DNA of 12,881 nt. It comes from Faecalibacterium prausnitzii. GTDB lineage: Bacteria; Bacillota; Clostridia; Oscillospirales; Ruminococcaceae. The translations under genes and the position numbers were made by a program. This document shows positions 6,245 to 12,414 of this stretch, piece after piece (position 1 is the first letter of the stretch; every line of letters begins with the position of its first letter). The notes under the pieces are model-generated. The model did not search any database. It worked only from the letters and a program-made list of their open reading frames with translations, and had not been told where the DNA came from. The DNA lies in NCBI GenBank assembly GCA_002313795.1, contig DCCL01000115.1, positions 1-12,881 on the forward strand. The letters are read 5' to 3'.

Positions 6245-6988
6245 TTATTCCAGATTCCCCGTCAGGGTCATGACGGCGGAGAGAACGGCCAGCGGGGCCG
6301 TCTCGCACCGCAGGATGCGGGGGCCGAGGCCAACGGTCTTTGCCCCGGCCTTTGCGGCCATCTCGGCCTCTTCGGCGGCAAAGCCGCCCTCCGCGCCGGT
6401 GATGACGGCGATCTTCCGCTTCTGCCCGTTGGCAGGTCTCGCCTCTGCCAGCAGCTGACGCAGGGACGCGCCGCCGCATTCGTAACAGAAGAGCACCAGA
6501 TCATACGGCTCCAGACTGCGGCAGACCGCCCCGAAATTGGGCAGAGGCAGAGCCACGTCCGGCAGGATGCCCCGGCCGCACTGCTTGGCGGCTTCAAAGG
6601 CGATGCGGTTGTAGCGCTCGTTCTTCTGCTCCTCCTTTTTGGGGGCAGCCACGCAGTACCGGCTGAAGAAGGGAATGAAATGGTCACAGCCCAGCTCCAC
6701 GCCGTGGCGGATGACCTGTTCCAGTTTGTCCTGTTTGGGATAGCCCACCAGCAGGGTGATGTCCACGGTGGGCTCAGCGGCGCTGGGATAGCCCGGCTCT
6801 ACGCTGAACTCCACTGTGTCATCCCCGAAGCCGGTGATGGTGGCAGTATATTCCACGGCATTGCCGTCGCAGAGGACGACAGTATCGCCTACCTTGCCCC
6901 GCATGACGCGGGCAAGGTGGTGGGCGTCTGCGCCCCGCAGCACGGCGGTGCCGTCGGAGATCTCGGTGGTAAAATAACGGTGCGGCAT
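6245..6988 (-). CDS. rsmE: 16S rRNA (uracil(1498)-N3)-methyltransferase RsmE
   Basis: This 247-residue protein matches RsmE along its length. It begins MPHRYFTT with a PUA-like RNA-binding domain (about 1-70; HHLARVMRGKVGD) and continues into a SPOUT methyltransferase domain. That domain carries EAAKQCGRG (132-140), the SAM-binding ITGAEGGF (196-203) and LGPRILRCETAPLAVLS (221-237), which form the trefoil knot. RsmE uses S-adenosylmethionine to methylate N3 of U1498 in 16S rRNA, on assembled 30S subunits. It is the second gene after prmA, 77 bases downstream and in the same direction; the two genes are commonly adjacent in Firmicutes. The ATG at 6988 has AAAGGA about 9 bases upstream. Length is typical and no key motif is missing. 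Confidence 0.95.
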   Translation of the reverse strand: MPHRYFTTEISDGTAVLRGADAHHLARVMRGKVGDTVVLCDGNAVEYTATITGFGDDTVEFSVEPGYPSAAEPTVDITLLVGYPKQDKLEQVIRHGVELGCDHFIPFFSRYCVAAPKKEEQKNERYNRIAFEAAKQCGRGILPDVALPLPNFGAVCRSLEPYDLVLFCYECGGASLRQLLAEARPANGQKRKIAVITGAEGGFAAEEAEMAAKAGAKTVGLGPRILRCETAPLAVLSAVMTLTGNLE

Positions 6989-7017
6989 ATTCTTGATCCT
7001 TTACATCTCGTTCAGCA

Positions 7018-7037
7018 CCTTCCCCGGCGGGGGAAGG
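7018..7037 (-). other. Intercistronic hairpin between prmA and rsmE
   Basis: CCTTCCCC and GGGGAAGG form a perfect 8-bp stem with a 4-base loop, in the 77-base gap. No U-tract follows on the minus strand, so it is more likely an mRNA stability or processing element than a terminator. Confidence 0.45.
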
Positions 7038-7065
7038 CCGGAAGCAGCGGACAGACACAGGGGCG

Positions 7066-7980
7066 TTACGCCTTCTTGCAGACGATGCACTCCCAGCCGC
7101 GCTTCTCCTTCACTTCCAGCACGGCGAGGCCCGCAGCTTCCAGCGCAGCGATGACCTCATCCTTCCGGCTGTCGATGATGCCGCTGGCGATGAACACAGC
7201 GTCGTCGGCCATCAGGCCGGGCACGGCCGGGGCCAGAGACATGATGGCATTGGCCACGATGTTGGCGGTGATGATGTCGTATTTTCCGCTGGCCTTGTCG
7301 GACAGGTCGCCCACCAGCACGGTCAGCTTGTCGGCTACGCCGTTGAGGGCGGCGTTCTCACCTGCGGTGCGGACAGCCACCGGGTCGATGTCCACGCCCT
7401 CAGCTACAGCGGCCCCCAGCTTGAGGGCGGCGATGGCGAGGATGCCGCTGCCGGTGCCGATGTCCAGCACCCGTTCGCCGCCCTTCACCCGCTCGTCCAG
7501 CACTTCCAGGCAGAGGTTGGTGGTCTCGTGGCCGCCGGTGCCGAAGGCAAGGCCCGGGTCCAGGATGAGCTTGACCCGGTCGGTGTCATACTCCTGCCAG
7601 GAGGGCACGATGGCGAGGCGGTTTCCCACGTCCATGGGGTGGTAATACTTGCGCCAGCCGTTCTGCCAGTCCTCCTGTTCCACGCCTGCGGTCTCGGAGG
7701 TGTAGGGGATGCCTGCGGCCTCCATCCGGGCGGCGATGAGGGCCAGCGTCTCCACCGGGGATGCGCCCGGCTCCAGATACATATGGATGATGACGGTGTC
7801 CCGGGGCTTGTCCAGCAGCTCCTGCTCAATGAGGTCCACGTGGGCGATCTGCTCCACCTGCTCCTCGATGTCGCTGTAGTCTTCGATATAGATGCCGCCC
7901 TCTGCGATCATGGTGGCCACGGCCTCGGCGGCCTCGGCGTCGGCCTTGGATACGGTCAGGCGAATGTCAGTCCATTCCAT
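7066..7980 (-). CDS. prmA: Ribosomal protein L11 methyltransferase PrmA
   Basis: This 304-residue protein is a full-length PrmA. The N-terminal part (1-100) is the L11-recognition domain. It is followed by the linker EDWQNGWRKYYHP (103-115), DPGLAFGTGGHETT (141-154), the SAM-binding VLDIGTGSGILAIAA (171-185), the acidic VDID (196-199), and NIVAN (240-244) near the substrate site. PrmA trimethylates amino groups of ribosomal protein L11 in the cytoplasm. The ATG at 7980 is chosen because GGAAGGAG lies upstream and MEWTDI fits family starts; a TTG at 8052 in the same frame would lie within the promoter. It is the first gene of an operon with rsmE. Loss of prmA is tolerated in E. coli, so it may be non-essential here too. 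Confidence 0.95.
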   Translation of the reverse strand: MEWTDIRLTVSKADAEAAEAVATMIAEGGIYIEDYSDIEEQVEQIAHVDLIEQELLDKPRDTVIIHMYLEPGASPVETLALIAARMEAAGIPYTSETAGVEQEDWQNGWRKYYHPMDVGNRLAIVPSWQEYDTDRVKLILDPGLAFGTGGHETTNLCLEVLDERVKGGERVLDIGTGSGILAIAALKLGAAVAEGVDIDPVAVRTAGENAALNGVADKLTVLVGDLSDKASGKYDIITANIVANAIMSLAPAVPGLMADDAVFIASGIIDSRKDEVIAALEAAGLAVLEVKEKRGWECIVCKKA

Positions 7981-8023
7981 AAAAGGTGTGCTCCTTCCGG
8001 TGTTTCGGTTTTTTGTTGTCTTT

Positions 8024-8052
8024 ATAGTACCCGATTCCGCCCCGGGATGCAA
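8024..8052 (-). promoter_or_regulatory. Probable promoter of the prmA-rsmE operon
   Basis: On the minus strand TTGCAT (8047-8052) and TACTAT (8024-8029) are 17 bases apart. Both hexamers are partial matches. An overlapping TATAAA gives a better -10 but 20-base spacing. The start would fall near 8017, about 37 bases before the prmA ATG. Confidence 0.5.
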
Positions 8053-8102
8053 GCTCTGGGGGCGAAAGATGCCCCAAAAGGCTTTCTTTTTGCCCGGCGG
8101 TA

Positions 8103-8111
8103 TGTTAATAT
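8103..8111 (+). promoter_or_regulatory. Extended -10 promoter of the EIIB-like gene
   Basis: TGTTAATAT fits TGn followed by TAATAT, an extended -10 with five of six bases matching. The -35 position (TTTCTT, 8083-8088) is weak. It gives a leader of about 75 bases before the ATG at 8193. Confidence 0.5.
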
Positions 8112-8192
8112 GGTGGTGTGCCCGGGGCGTTCCCTGCCTGGTCTTCTGCCGGAAGCGCCCGCCGAAATATTCCCCAAAGGAGGAATCATCGA

Positions 8193-8624
8193 ATGTTTTT
8201 GGGAATGGACATCTATAGCTGGATCGCTGTCTTTGTCATCGCGCTGATCGCTACCTTCCTGCCGGTCAGTATGCCGGTGCGGATCCTTCTGGCAATGGCA
8301 GGCATGGCCTGCTTCTATTTTGGCCGCAAGTATTATACCGCCCATAAGGCGGCAAAGAAGGGCGAAGACGCTGCCCCCGCAGTGGACTGCACGGCCCTCG
8401 CGGAAGGCATCCTGAAAGGCCTCGGCGGCAAGGGAAATATCACCAAGGTGGACTACTGTGCTACCCGTCTCCGGGTCGAGGTGCAGAGCTACGCTTCTGT
8501 GGATGAAGCGGCCATCAAGGCCGCCGGTGCAGCAGGCGTCATCCGCCCGGCAAAGAATGCCTGTCAGGTGGTCATCAAGGGCGATGTGCAGGCCGTGTAC
8601 GATGCCCTGCGCAAGCAGCTGTAA
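8193..8624 (+). CDS. Membrane-anchored PTS EIIB-like protein (glucose family), stand-alone
   Basis: This 143-residue protein has two hydrophobic segments (about 8-24 and 28-45) with a short MPVR turn. A basic stretch (RKYYTAHKAAKK) follows, then a cytosolic domain from about 65 to the end. That domain resembles the EIIB of glucose/N-acetylglucosamine PTS permeases: ILKGLGGKGNITKVDYCATRLRVEV with the phospho-accepting Cys at 89, then IKAAGAAGV and a closing strand CQVVIKG. EIIB normally takes phosphate from EIIA onto Cys and hands it to sugar bound in EIIC; no EIIC or EIIA is encoded here. Basic residues after the second segment suggest both ends are cytosolic. AAAGGAGG lies 9 bases before the ATG; a longer in-frame start at 8118 lacks such a site. 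The domain match is good, the role unknown. Confidence 0.8.
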   Translation: MFLGMDIYSWIAVFVIALIATFLPVSMPVRILLAMAGMACFYFGRKYYTAHKAAKKGEDAAPAVDCTALAEGILKGLGGKGNITKVDYCATRLRVEVQSYASVDEAAIKAAGAAGVIRPAKNACQVVIKGDVQAVYDALRKQL

Positions 8625-8643
8625 AAGTTTTACCGCGTCAACG

Positions 8644-8674
8644 ATGCCGCCGGGAGCTGCCCGGCGGCATTTTC
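8644..8674 (+). terminator. Intrinsic terminator after the EIIB-like gene
   Basis: ATGCCGCCGGG and CCCGGCGGCAT form a perfect 11-bp stem with a 5-base loop, followed by TTTTC. The U-tract is short, so some read-through into the acetyltransferase gene is likely. Confidence 0.75.
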
Positions 8675-8702
8675 AATAAATGGAACGGAAAGGAATCTGG
8701 AT

Positions 8703-9305
8703 ATGAAACCCCATACGCACACCTGGAAGAAACTCACCGCCGACGAACTGACGCGGGTGTATCTGGACGAGATGCGCCGCGATTTCCCGCCCAGCGAGCT
8801 CAAGCCCCTGAGCATGATATTGAACAGTGAAGCGGCCGGCAGCGCCCATACCTGGGGCGTGTTCGAGGATGGGACCCTGATGGCCTATCTGCTCATGGTG
8901 CGGCCCCGTGGCTGCGAGGTGAGCCAGCTGGATTATTTCGCAGTCCTGCCCGCCTACCGCAACTCGGGTCTGGGCGCAGAGCTGCTGGCCGGCCTGCCGG
9001 CCCACGAGGAGGGCGCAAAGGCCATCCTCATCGAGGCCGAGTGCCCCGAAAAGGCCGACGACGAGGCCATGGCGCACCGCCGTCTGGGCTTCTACGCCCG
9101 GTGCGGCGCAGAGGATACCGGCTGGACGGAGCATCTGTTCGATGCCTGGTTCCGGGTGCTCGTCCTGCCCGCTGAGGGAGAGAAGATAGGCGCAGAAGCT
9201 GCGAACAGGGCACTGGCCGACTGCTACCGCCGCGTCATGGGCGAGAGCCAGTGGAAAAAGTATGTGCAGTTCTACGGCCCGCAGGGCGAAGAAAAGAAGT
9301 TCTGA
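8703..9305 (+). CDS. GNAT-family N-acetyltransferase
   Basis: This 200-residue protein shows the GNAT core. Strand 4 and the acetyl-CoA loop read LDYFAVLPAYRNSGLGAELL (about 76-95), where RNSGLG (86-91) is the pyrophosphate-binding RxxGxG/A motif. HRRLGFYARCGAE (about 126-138) corresponds to the C-terminal part where many GNATs carry a Tyr acid. The family moves acetyl from acetyl-CoA to an amine of a small molecule, peptide or protein; the acceptor cannot be told. Residues 165-200 form an extra helical tail. The ATG at 8703 has GGAAAGGA upstream. Only 28 bases separate it from the preceding terminator, so it is either read through from the EIIB-like gene or has a promoter overlapping the hairpin. 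No signal peptide is seen, so it should be cytosolic. Confidence 0.85.
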   Translation: MKPHTHTWKKLTADELTRVYLDEMRRDFPPSELKPLSMILNSEAAGSAHTWGVFEDGTLMAYLLMVRPRGCEVSQLDYFAVLPAYRNSGLGAELLAGLPAHEEGAKAILIEAECPEKADDEAMAHRRLGFYARCGAEDTGWTEHLFDAWFRVLVLPAEGEKIGAEAANRALADCYRRVMGESQWKKYVQFYGPQGEEKKF

Positions 9306-9351
9306 GCCGTGCAGTGAAAACAGCTTTTTAAGTAACAAATAAGATATTCTG

Positions 9352-9391
9352 CCCGGCATGGGGTCTGAGGACTCTGTGCCGGGCTTTTTTG
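9352..9391 (+). terminator. Intrinsic terminator after the GNAT gene
   Basis: GCCCGGCA (9352-9359) pairs with TGCCGGGC (9378-9385), followed by TTTTTT. The 18-base loop can form a small inner GTC/GAC stem. It separates the acetyltransferase from the pst operon. Confidence 0.88.
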
Positions 9392-9527
9392 CGCCCATCG
9401 GATGGCAGGGTGCACAAAGGACATCGCTGTTTTCTGACAGTTTGACCGGAAATGTAAAATCCAGCTCCATGATTTTCGCCCGGACTTTACCGGAGCATGA
9501 CAAAGGGAGAAAACCATGGCCCAAAGC

Positions 9528-9544
9528 TTTACCTGCATTTTGCC
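9528..9544 (+). promoter_or_regulatory. Possible phosphate-regulator (PhoP/PhoB-type) direct repeat
   Basis: TTTACC and TTTGCC begin 11 bases apart, the repeat period of Pho boxes. They lie about 33 bases upstream of the pst -10, and that promoter lacks a -35, as is common for activated promoters. A further TTTACC occurs at 9486-9491. The match to known boxes is loose. Confidence 0.25.
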
Positions 9545-9576
9545 CTGCCGTGGTCGCAGCACAGCGGGCGGCGCGC

Positions 9577-9582
9577 TATAAT
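9577..9582 (+). promoter_or_regulatory. -10 element of the pst operon promoter
   Basis: A perfect TATAAT, with no recognisable -35 at 17 bases (TCGCAG), in the only region available before pstS. The start would be near 9589, giving a leader of about 98 bases. Confidence 0.6.
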
Positions 9583-9686
9583 AAAGACGTCCCAAGGAAA
9601 AGAAAACCAAGAGCAAACTGGAAAAAGGAAATTTGTCCCGGGGCCCGAAATGGGAACGCCCGGGAACACTGGGAGGAAATGTTATT

Positions 9687-10571
9687 ATGAAAAAGATCAC
9701 TCGTCGTTCGTTCCTGTCCATCTGCGGCGCCGCTGCCGCTGCTGCTGCCCTGACTGCCTGCGGCGGTGCAGCTTCTTCTACTGCTGCCTCTTCTACAGCC
9801 GCTTCCAGCACCGCAGCTTCTGCTGCTTCCGGTGCTGAGCTGTCCGGCAACGTGGCTACCGGCGGTTCCACCTCCATGAAGAATGTCATTGCCGCCCTGA
9901 CCGAGGGTTTTGCAGAACTGCAGCCCAATGTCACCATCAGCTATGACCCCACCGGTTCCGGCGCAGGCATCACCGGTGCCACCGACAAGACCCTGGACAT
10001 CGGTCTGTCCTCCCGTGCCCTGAAAGAAGATGAGACCGGCGTCACCGGTACCACCATCGCACTGGACGGCATCGCCATCATCGTCAACAAGGCAAGCAAG
10101 GTGGAAGACCTGACCGTTGACCAGCTGAAGAAGATGTTCACCGGCGAGATCACCAACTGGTCTGAGGTCGGCGGCGACGACGGCGAGATCGTTCTGGTGG
10201 GCCGTGAGGCCGGTTCCGGCACCCGCGACGGCTTTGAGAGCATCGTGGACGTCAAGGACGCCTGCAAGTACGCACAGGAGCTGACCGCTACCGGTGCTGT
10301 CATCAGCGCTGTGGAGGCGAACCCCCTGGCCATCGGCTACGCTTCTCTGTCCGCTGTGGGCGACACCGTCAAGCCCGTCACCGTGGGCGGCGTGGAGTGC
10401 AGCGAGGAGACCGTCAAGGATGGCAGCTACGAGGTGCAGCGCCCCTTCGTGTTCGTCACCAACGACTCCGTTACCCTGTCCGACCAGGCACAGGCCTTCT
10501 TTGACTTCGCCACCAGCACCGATGCGGCCGACCTCATCCGCACCGCAGGCGCTGTGCCCGTGAACGAGTGA
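9687..10571 (+). CDS. pstS: Phosphate ABC transporter substrate-binding lipoprotein PstS
   Basis: This 294-residue protein has an N-terminal export signal: basic MKKITRRSFLS, an Ala-rich core, then lipobox LTAC with Cys25. It should be a lipid-anchored protein outside the membrane. RRSFL resembles a twin-arginine motif. A low-complexity linker follows (three SSTAA units, residues 30-44), then the PstS domain with GGSTSM (59-64) and GREAGSGTRDGF (172-183), loops that bind phosphate in this family. PstS delivers phosphate to the PstC-PstA channel. GGGAGG lies 9 bases before the ATG at 9687; a TTG at 9633 in frame is less likely. It is the first gene of pstSCAB and probably the most expressed, with a hairpin directly after its stop. 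Phosphate-starvation control is expected from the family and only weakly supported by the upstream repeat. Confidence 0.95.
   Translation: MKKITRRSFLSICGAAAAAAALTACGGAASSTAASSTAASSTAASAASGAELSGNVATGGSTSMKNVIAALTEGFAELQPNVTISYDPTGSGAGITGATDKTLDIGLSSRALKEDETGVTGTTIALDGIAIIVNKASKVEDLTVDQLKKMFTGEITNWSEVGGDDGEIVLVGREAGSGTRDGFESIVDVKDACKYAQELTATGAVISAVEANPLAIGYASLSAVGDTVKPVTVGGVECSEETVKDGSYEVQRPFVFVTNDSVTLSDQAQAFFDFATSTDAADLIRTAGAVPVNE
9774..9818 (+). repeat. Triple 15-bp repeat encoding the PstS linker
   Basis: Three consecutive units each encode Ser-Ser-Thr-Ala-Ala, with synonymous differences between copies. The product is a flexible spacer between the lipidated Cys and the binding domain. Such repeats can change copy number between strains. 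Confidence 0.7.
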
Positions 10572-10574
10572 TTT

Positions 10575-10588
10575 TGAGCGAAAGCTCA
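10575..10588 (+). other. Short GNRA-tetraloop hairpin between pstS and pstC
   Basis: TGAGC-GAAA-GCTCA forms a 5-bp stem closed by a GAAA loop, a very stable RNA tetraloop. It follows the pstS stop by three bases and abuts the AGGTG ribosome site of pstC. It could protect the pstS mRNA 3' end or limit pstC translation. Confidence 0.5.
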
Positions 10589-10597
10589 GGTGTGTTT

Positions 10598-11494
10598 ATG
10601 AAAAAGTTTGAGCTGCCCCGCACCCCGGCCGAGTGGCTGGAAGCTGTGATGAATGCCCTCTTCTTCTGCTGCGGCATCCTTGCAGTGGGCTGCGTGGCGA
10701 CCATCACGGTCTATATGTTCCTGTCGGGCCTGCCGGCCATCGGGAAAATCGGATTCACCAATTTCCTCTTCGGCACCGAGTGGGCCTCCACGGCGGCAGA
10801 GCCCAAATACGGCATCCTGCCCTTCCTGCTCTCCAGCATCTACGGCACCCTTGGCGCGTCCCTTATCGGCGTGCCGGTGGGCCTGCTGACCGCAGTGTTC
10901 CTCTCGAAGGCTGCTGCGCCCGGCGTGCGGAATGTGGTGGTCACGGCGGTGGAGCTGCTGAGCGGCATCCCCAGCGTGGTGTTCGGCCTGCTGGGTATGC
11001 AGGTGCTGGTGCCTGCTGTGGCAAAGACCTTTGGCAGGGCCTCCGGTGCCTGCCTGCTGTCGGCTATCGTGGTGCTGTCCATCATGATCCTGCCCAACAT
11101 CGTCTCGGTGTCGGTGACGGCCCTCAACGCCGTGCCGCCTGAGTATGAGCAGGGCAGTCTGGCACTGGGCGCAACGGATACCGAGACCTGGTTCAAGATC
11201 GATATCCCCGCCGCAAAAAGCGGCATCGCGGCCGGCATCGTGCTGGGCATCGGCCGCGCCATCGGCGAAGCCATGGCGGTCATGATGGTGGCCGGCAACA
11301 GCCCCAATATGCCGGACAGCCTGTTCCAGAGCGTCACCTTCCTGACCACCGCTATCGCTAAGGAGATGAGCTACGCCAGCGGCCTGCAGAAGCAGGCGCT
11401 GTTCAGCATCGCGCTGGTGCTGTTCCTGTTCATCATGGCCATCAATGTGCTGCTCAACGCCGTGCTGAAGGGAGGGAGCCGGAATGAAAAGTGA
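10598..11494 (+). CDS. pstC: Phosphate ABC transporter permease PstC
   Basis: This 298-residue integral membrane protein has about six hydrophobic segments (first about 18-43, last about 267-290). It carries the permease EAA loop in GSLALGATDTETWFKI (186-201) followed by IGRAIGEAMAVMM. ELLSGIPSVVFGLLG (119-133) is typical of PstC/PstA. With PstA it forms the membrane channel through which phosphate released by PstS enters. ATG at 10598 is preferred because AGGTG lies just before it and MKKFELPRTP is a plausible start. A GTG at 10568 overlapping the pstS stop is possible and would add ten residues, but has no ribosome site. The end overlaps pstA by 11 bases. Confidence 0.93.
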   Translation: MKKFELPRTPAEWLEAVMNALFFCCGILAVGCVATITVYMFLSGLPAIGKIGFTNFLFGTEWASTAAEPKYGILPFLLSSIYGTLGASLIGVPVGLLTAVFLSKAAAPGVRNVVVTAVELLSGIPSVVFGLLGMQVLVPAVAKTFGRASGACLLSAIVVLSIMILPNIVSVSVTALNAVPPEYEQGSLALGATDTETWFKIDIPAAKSGIAAGIVLGIGRAIGEAMAVMMVAGNSPNMPDSLFQSVTFLTTAIAKEMSYASGLQKQALFSIALVLFLFIMAINVLLNAVLKGGSRNEK

Positions 11495-12341
11495 CTTTTC
11501 CTCTTCCCGCCGGGCATATAACATCCTCCTGACGGCAGCGGTCTGGGCCGCAGCCATTCTGGTCATCATCCTGACCGTCGGCATCATCGGGCTGGTGCTG
11601 GTGCGGGGCATCCCGAACATCAGCTGGAAGTTCCTCACCACCACCGCCAGTGTGCTGAAGGGCACCGACGGCATCCTGCCGGCCATCCTCAATACCCTGT
11701 ATGTCATCCTGCTGACCCTGCTCATCGTCCTTCCGCTGGGCGTGGGCGCAGCAGTTTACCTGACGGAGTACGCCACCAACCGGAAACTCATTGAGGTCAT
11801 CGAGTTCACCAATGAGACGCTGGCAGGCATCCCCAGCATCATCTACGGTCTGGTGGGCATGCTGGTCTTTGCCCAGACCATGGGCTTCAAGACCTGCCTG
11901 CTCTCCGGCTCCCTGACGCTGGTGGTCATGAACCTGCCCACCATCATCCGTACTACCCAGGAATCGCTGAAGACGGTGCCCCAGGGCTACCGGGAAGGTG
12001 CACTGGGTCTGGGTGCGGGCAAGTGGCACATCATCCGCACCATCGTGCTGCCCTGCAGCATCGACGGCATCGTCACCGGCTGCATCCTTGCCGTGGGCCG
12101 CATCGTGGGCGAGAGCGCCGCCCTCCTCTTCACCGCAGGCGCGGCAGAGGTCATCGCGGGCAGCATCGTCAAGGCCTATACTTCCAATGGTGCCACCCTC
12201 TCGGTCCTGCTCTACCTGCGGGCCTTTGAGGACGGCGACTTCAATTCCGCCTGGGGCATCGGCGCAGTGCTGCTGGTGCTGGTGCTGGTCATCGACCTGG
12301 CAGCCCGTCTGGCCAAGACAAAACTGAAGCAGAAACAATAA
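11484..12341 (+). CDS. pstA: Phosphate ABC transporter permease PstA
   Basis: This 285-residue membrane protein has about six hydrophobic segments (first about 13-40, last about 255-275). Its motifs are ETLAGIPSIIYGLVGMLVF (111-129) and the EAA loop YREGALGLGAGKWHIIRTI (169-187), followed by GRIVGESAALLF. That loop couples to the PstB ATPase. It pairs with PstC in the inner membrane to move phosphate. The ATG at 11484 lies inside the end of pstC, with GGAGGG upstream, indicating translational coupling. The soluble stretch FEDGDFNSAW (248-257) fits the PstA C-terminal region. A 73-base gap with a long hairpin separates it from pstB. Length and motifs are normal. Confidence 0.95.
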   Translation: MKSDFSSSRRAYNILLTAAVWAAAILVIILTVGIIGLVLVRGIPNISWKFLTTTASVLKGTDGILPAILNTLYVILLTLLIVLPLGVGAAVYLTEYATNRKLIEVIEFTNETLAGIPSIIYGLVGMLVFAQTMGFKTCLLSGSLTLVVMNLPTIIRTTQESLKTVPQGYREGALGLGAGKWHIIRTIVLPCSIDGIVTGCILAVGRIVGESAALLFTAGAAEVIAGSIVKAYTSNGATLSVLLYLRAFEDGDFNSAWGIGAVLLVLVLVIDLAARLAKTKLKQKQ

Positions 12342-12352
12342 AGAAGAGCGTG

Positions 12353-12386
12353 CTTATCCGGCGCGGCAGAGGCTGCGCCGGATAAG
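12353..12386 (+). other. Long intercistronic hairpin between pstA and pstB
   Basis: CTTATCCGGCGC and GCGCCGGATAAG pair over 12 bases, and the inner bases extend the stem to about 15 with an AGAG loop. TGCCCCAC follows, so there is no U-tract. It is more likely an mRNA-stability, processing or expression-tuning element than a terminator. Confidence 0.65.
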
Positions 12387-12414
12387 TGCCCCACAGAATG
12401 TGTGAGGTTACGTT

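Larger units (their letters stand above)
9392..9686 (+). other. Upstream region and leader of the pst operon
   Basis: This gap of about 295 bases has no convincing gene. It contains the probable -10, a direct repeat that might be a phosphate-regulator site, and a 21-codon frame (9515-9580, MAQSF...). That frame follows AAAGGGAG and ends in the -10 element. In the leader (about 9590-9686) two CCCGGG copies (near 9637 and 9659) can pair just before GGGAGG. A weaker second -10 candidate, TAAAAT at 9455-9460, has no good -35. Confidence 0.5.

Noticed and set aside
7981..8052. TTG at 8052 as the prmA start
   Set aside because: It lies in the promoter -35, and the added residues do not resemble PrmA.
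9316..9434. A second MITE-like element
   Set aside because: The two end-like motifs face the wrong way, match only 9 to 12 bases, and enclose a normal terminator.
9633..9686. TTG at 9633 as the pstS start
   Set aside because: It has no good ribosome site and would put 18 residues before a standard lipoprotein signal.
9774..9818. Short repeats as a CRISPR or regulatory array
   Set aside because: They are in-frame codons for the Ser/Thr/Ala linker of PstS.
10586..11725. A 379-codon minus-strand frame opposite pstC
   Set aside because: Its His/Gln-rich translation mirrors the pstC codons, and pstC/pstA are unmistakable on the plus strand.
12342..12414. Hairpin before pstB as an operon terminator
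   Set aside because: No U-tract follows, and pstB continues the same operon with its own ribosome site.
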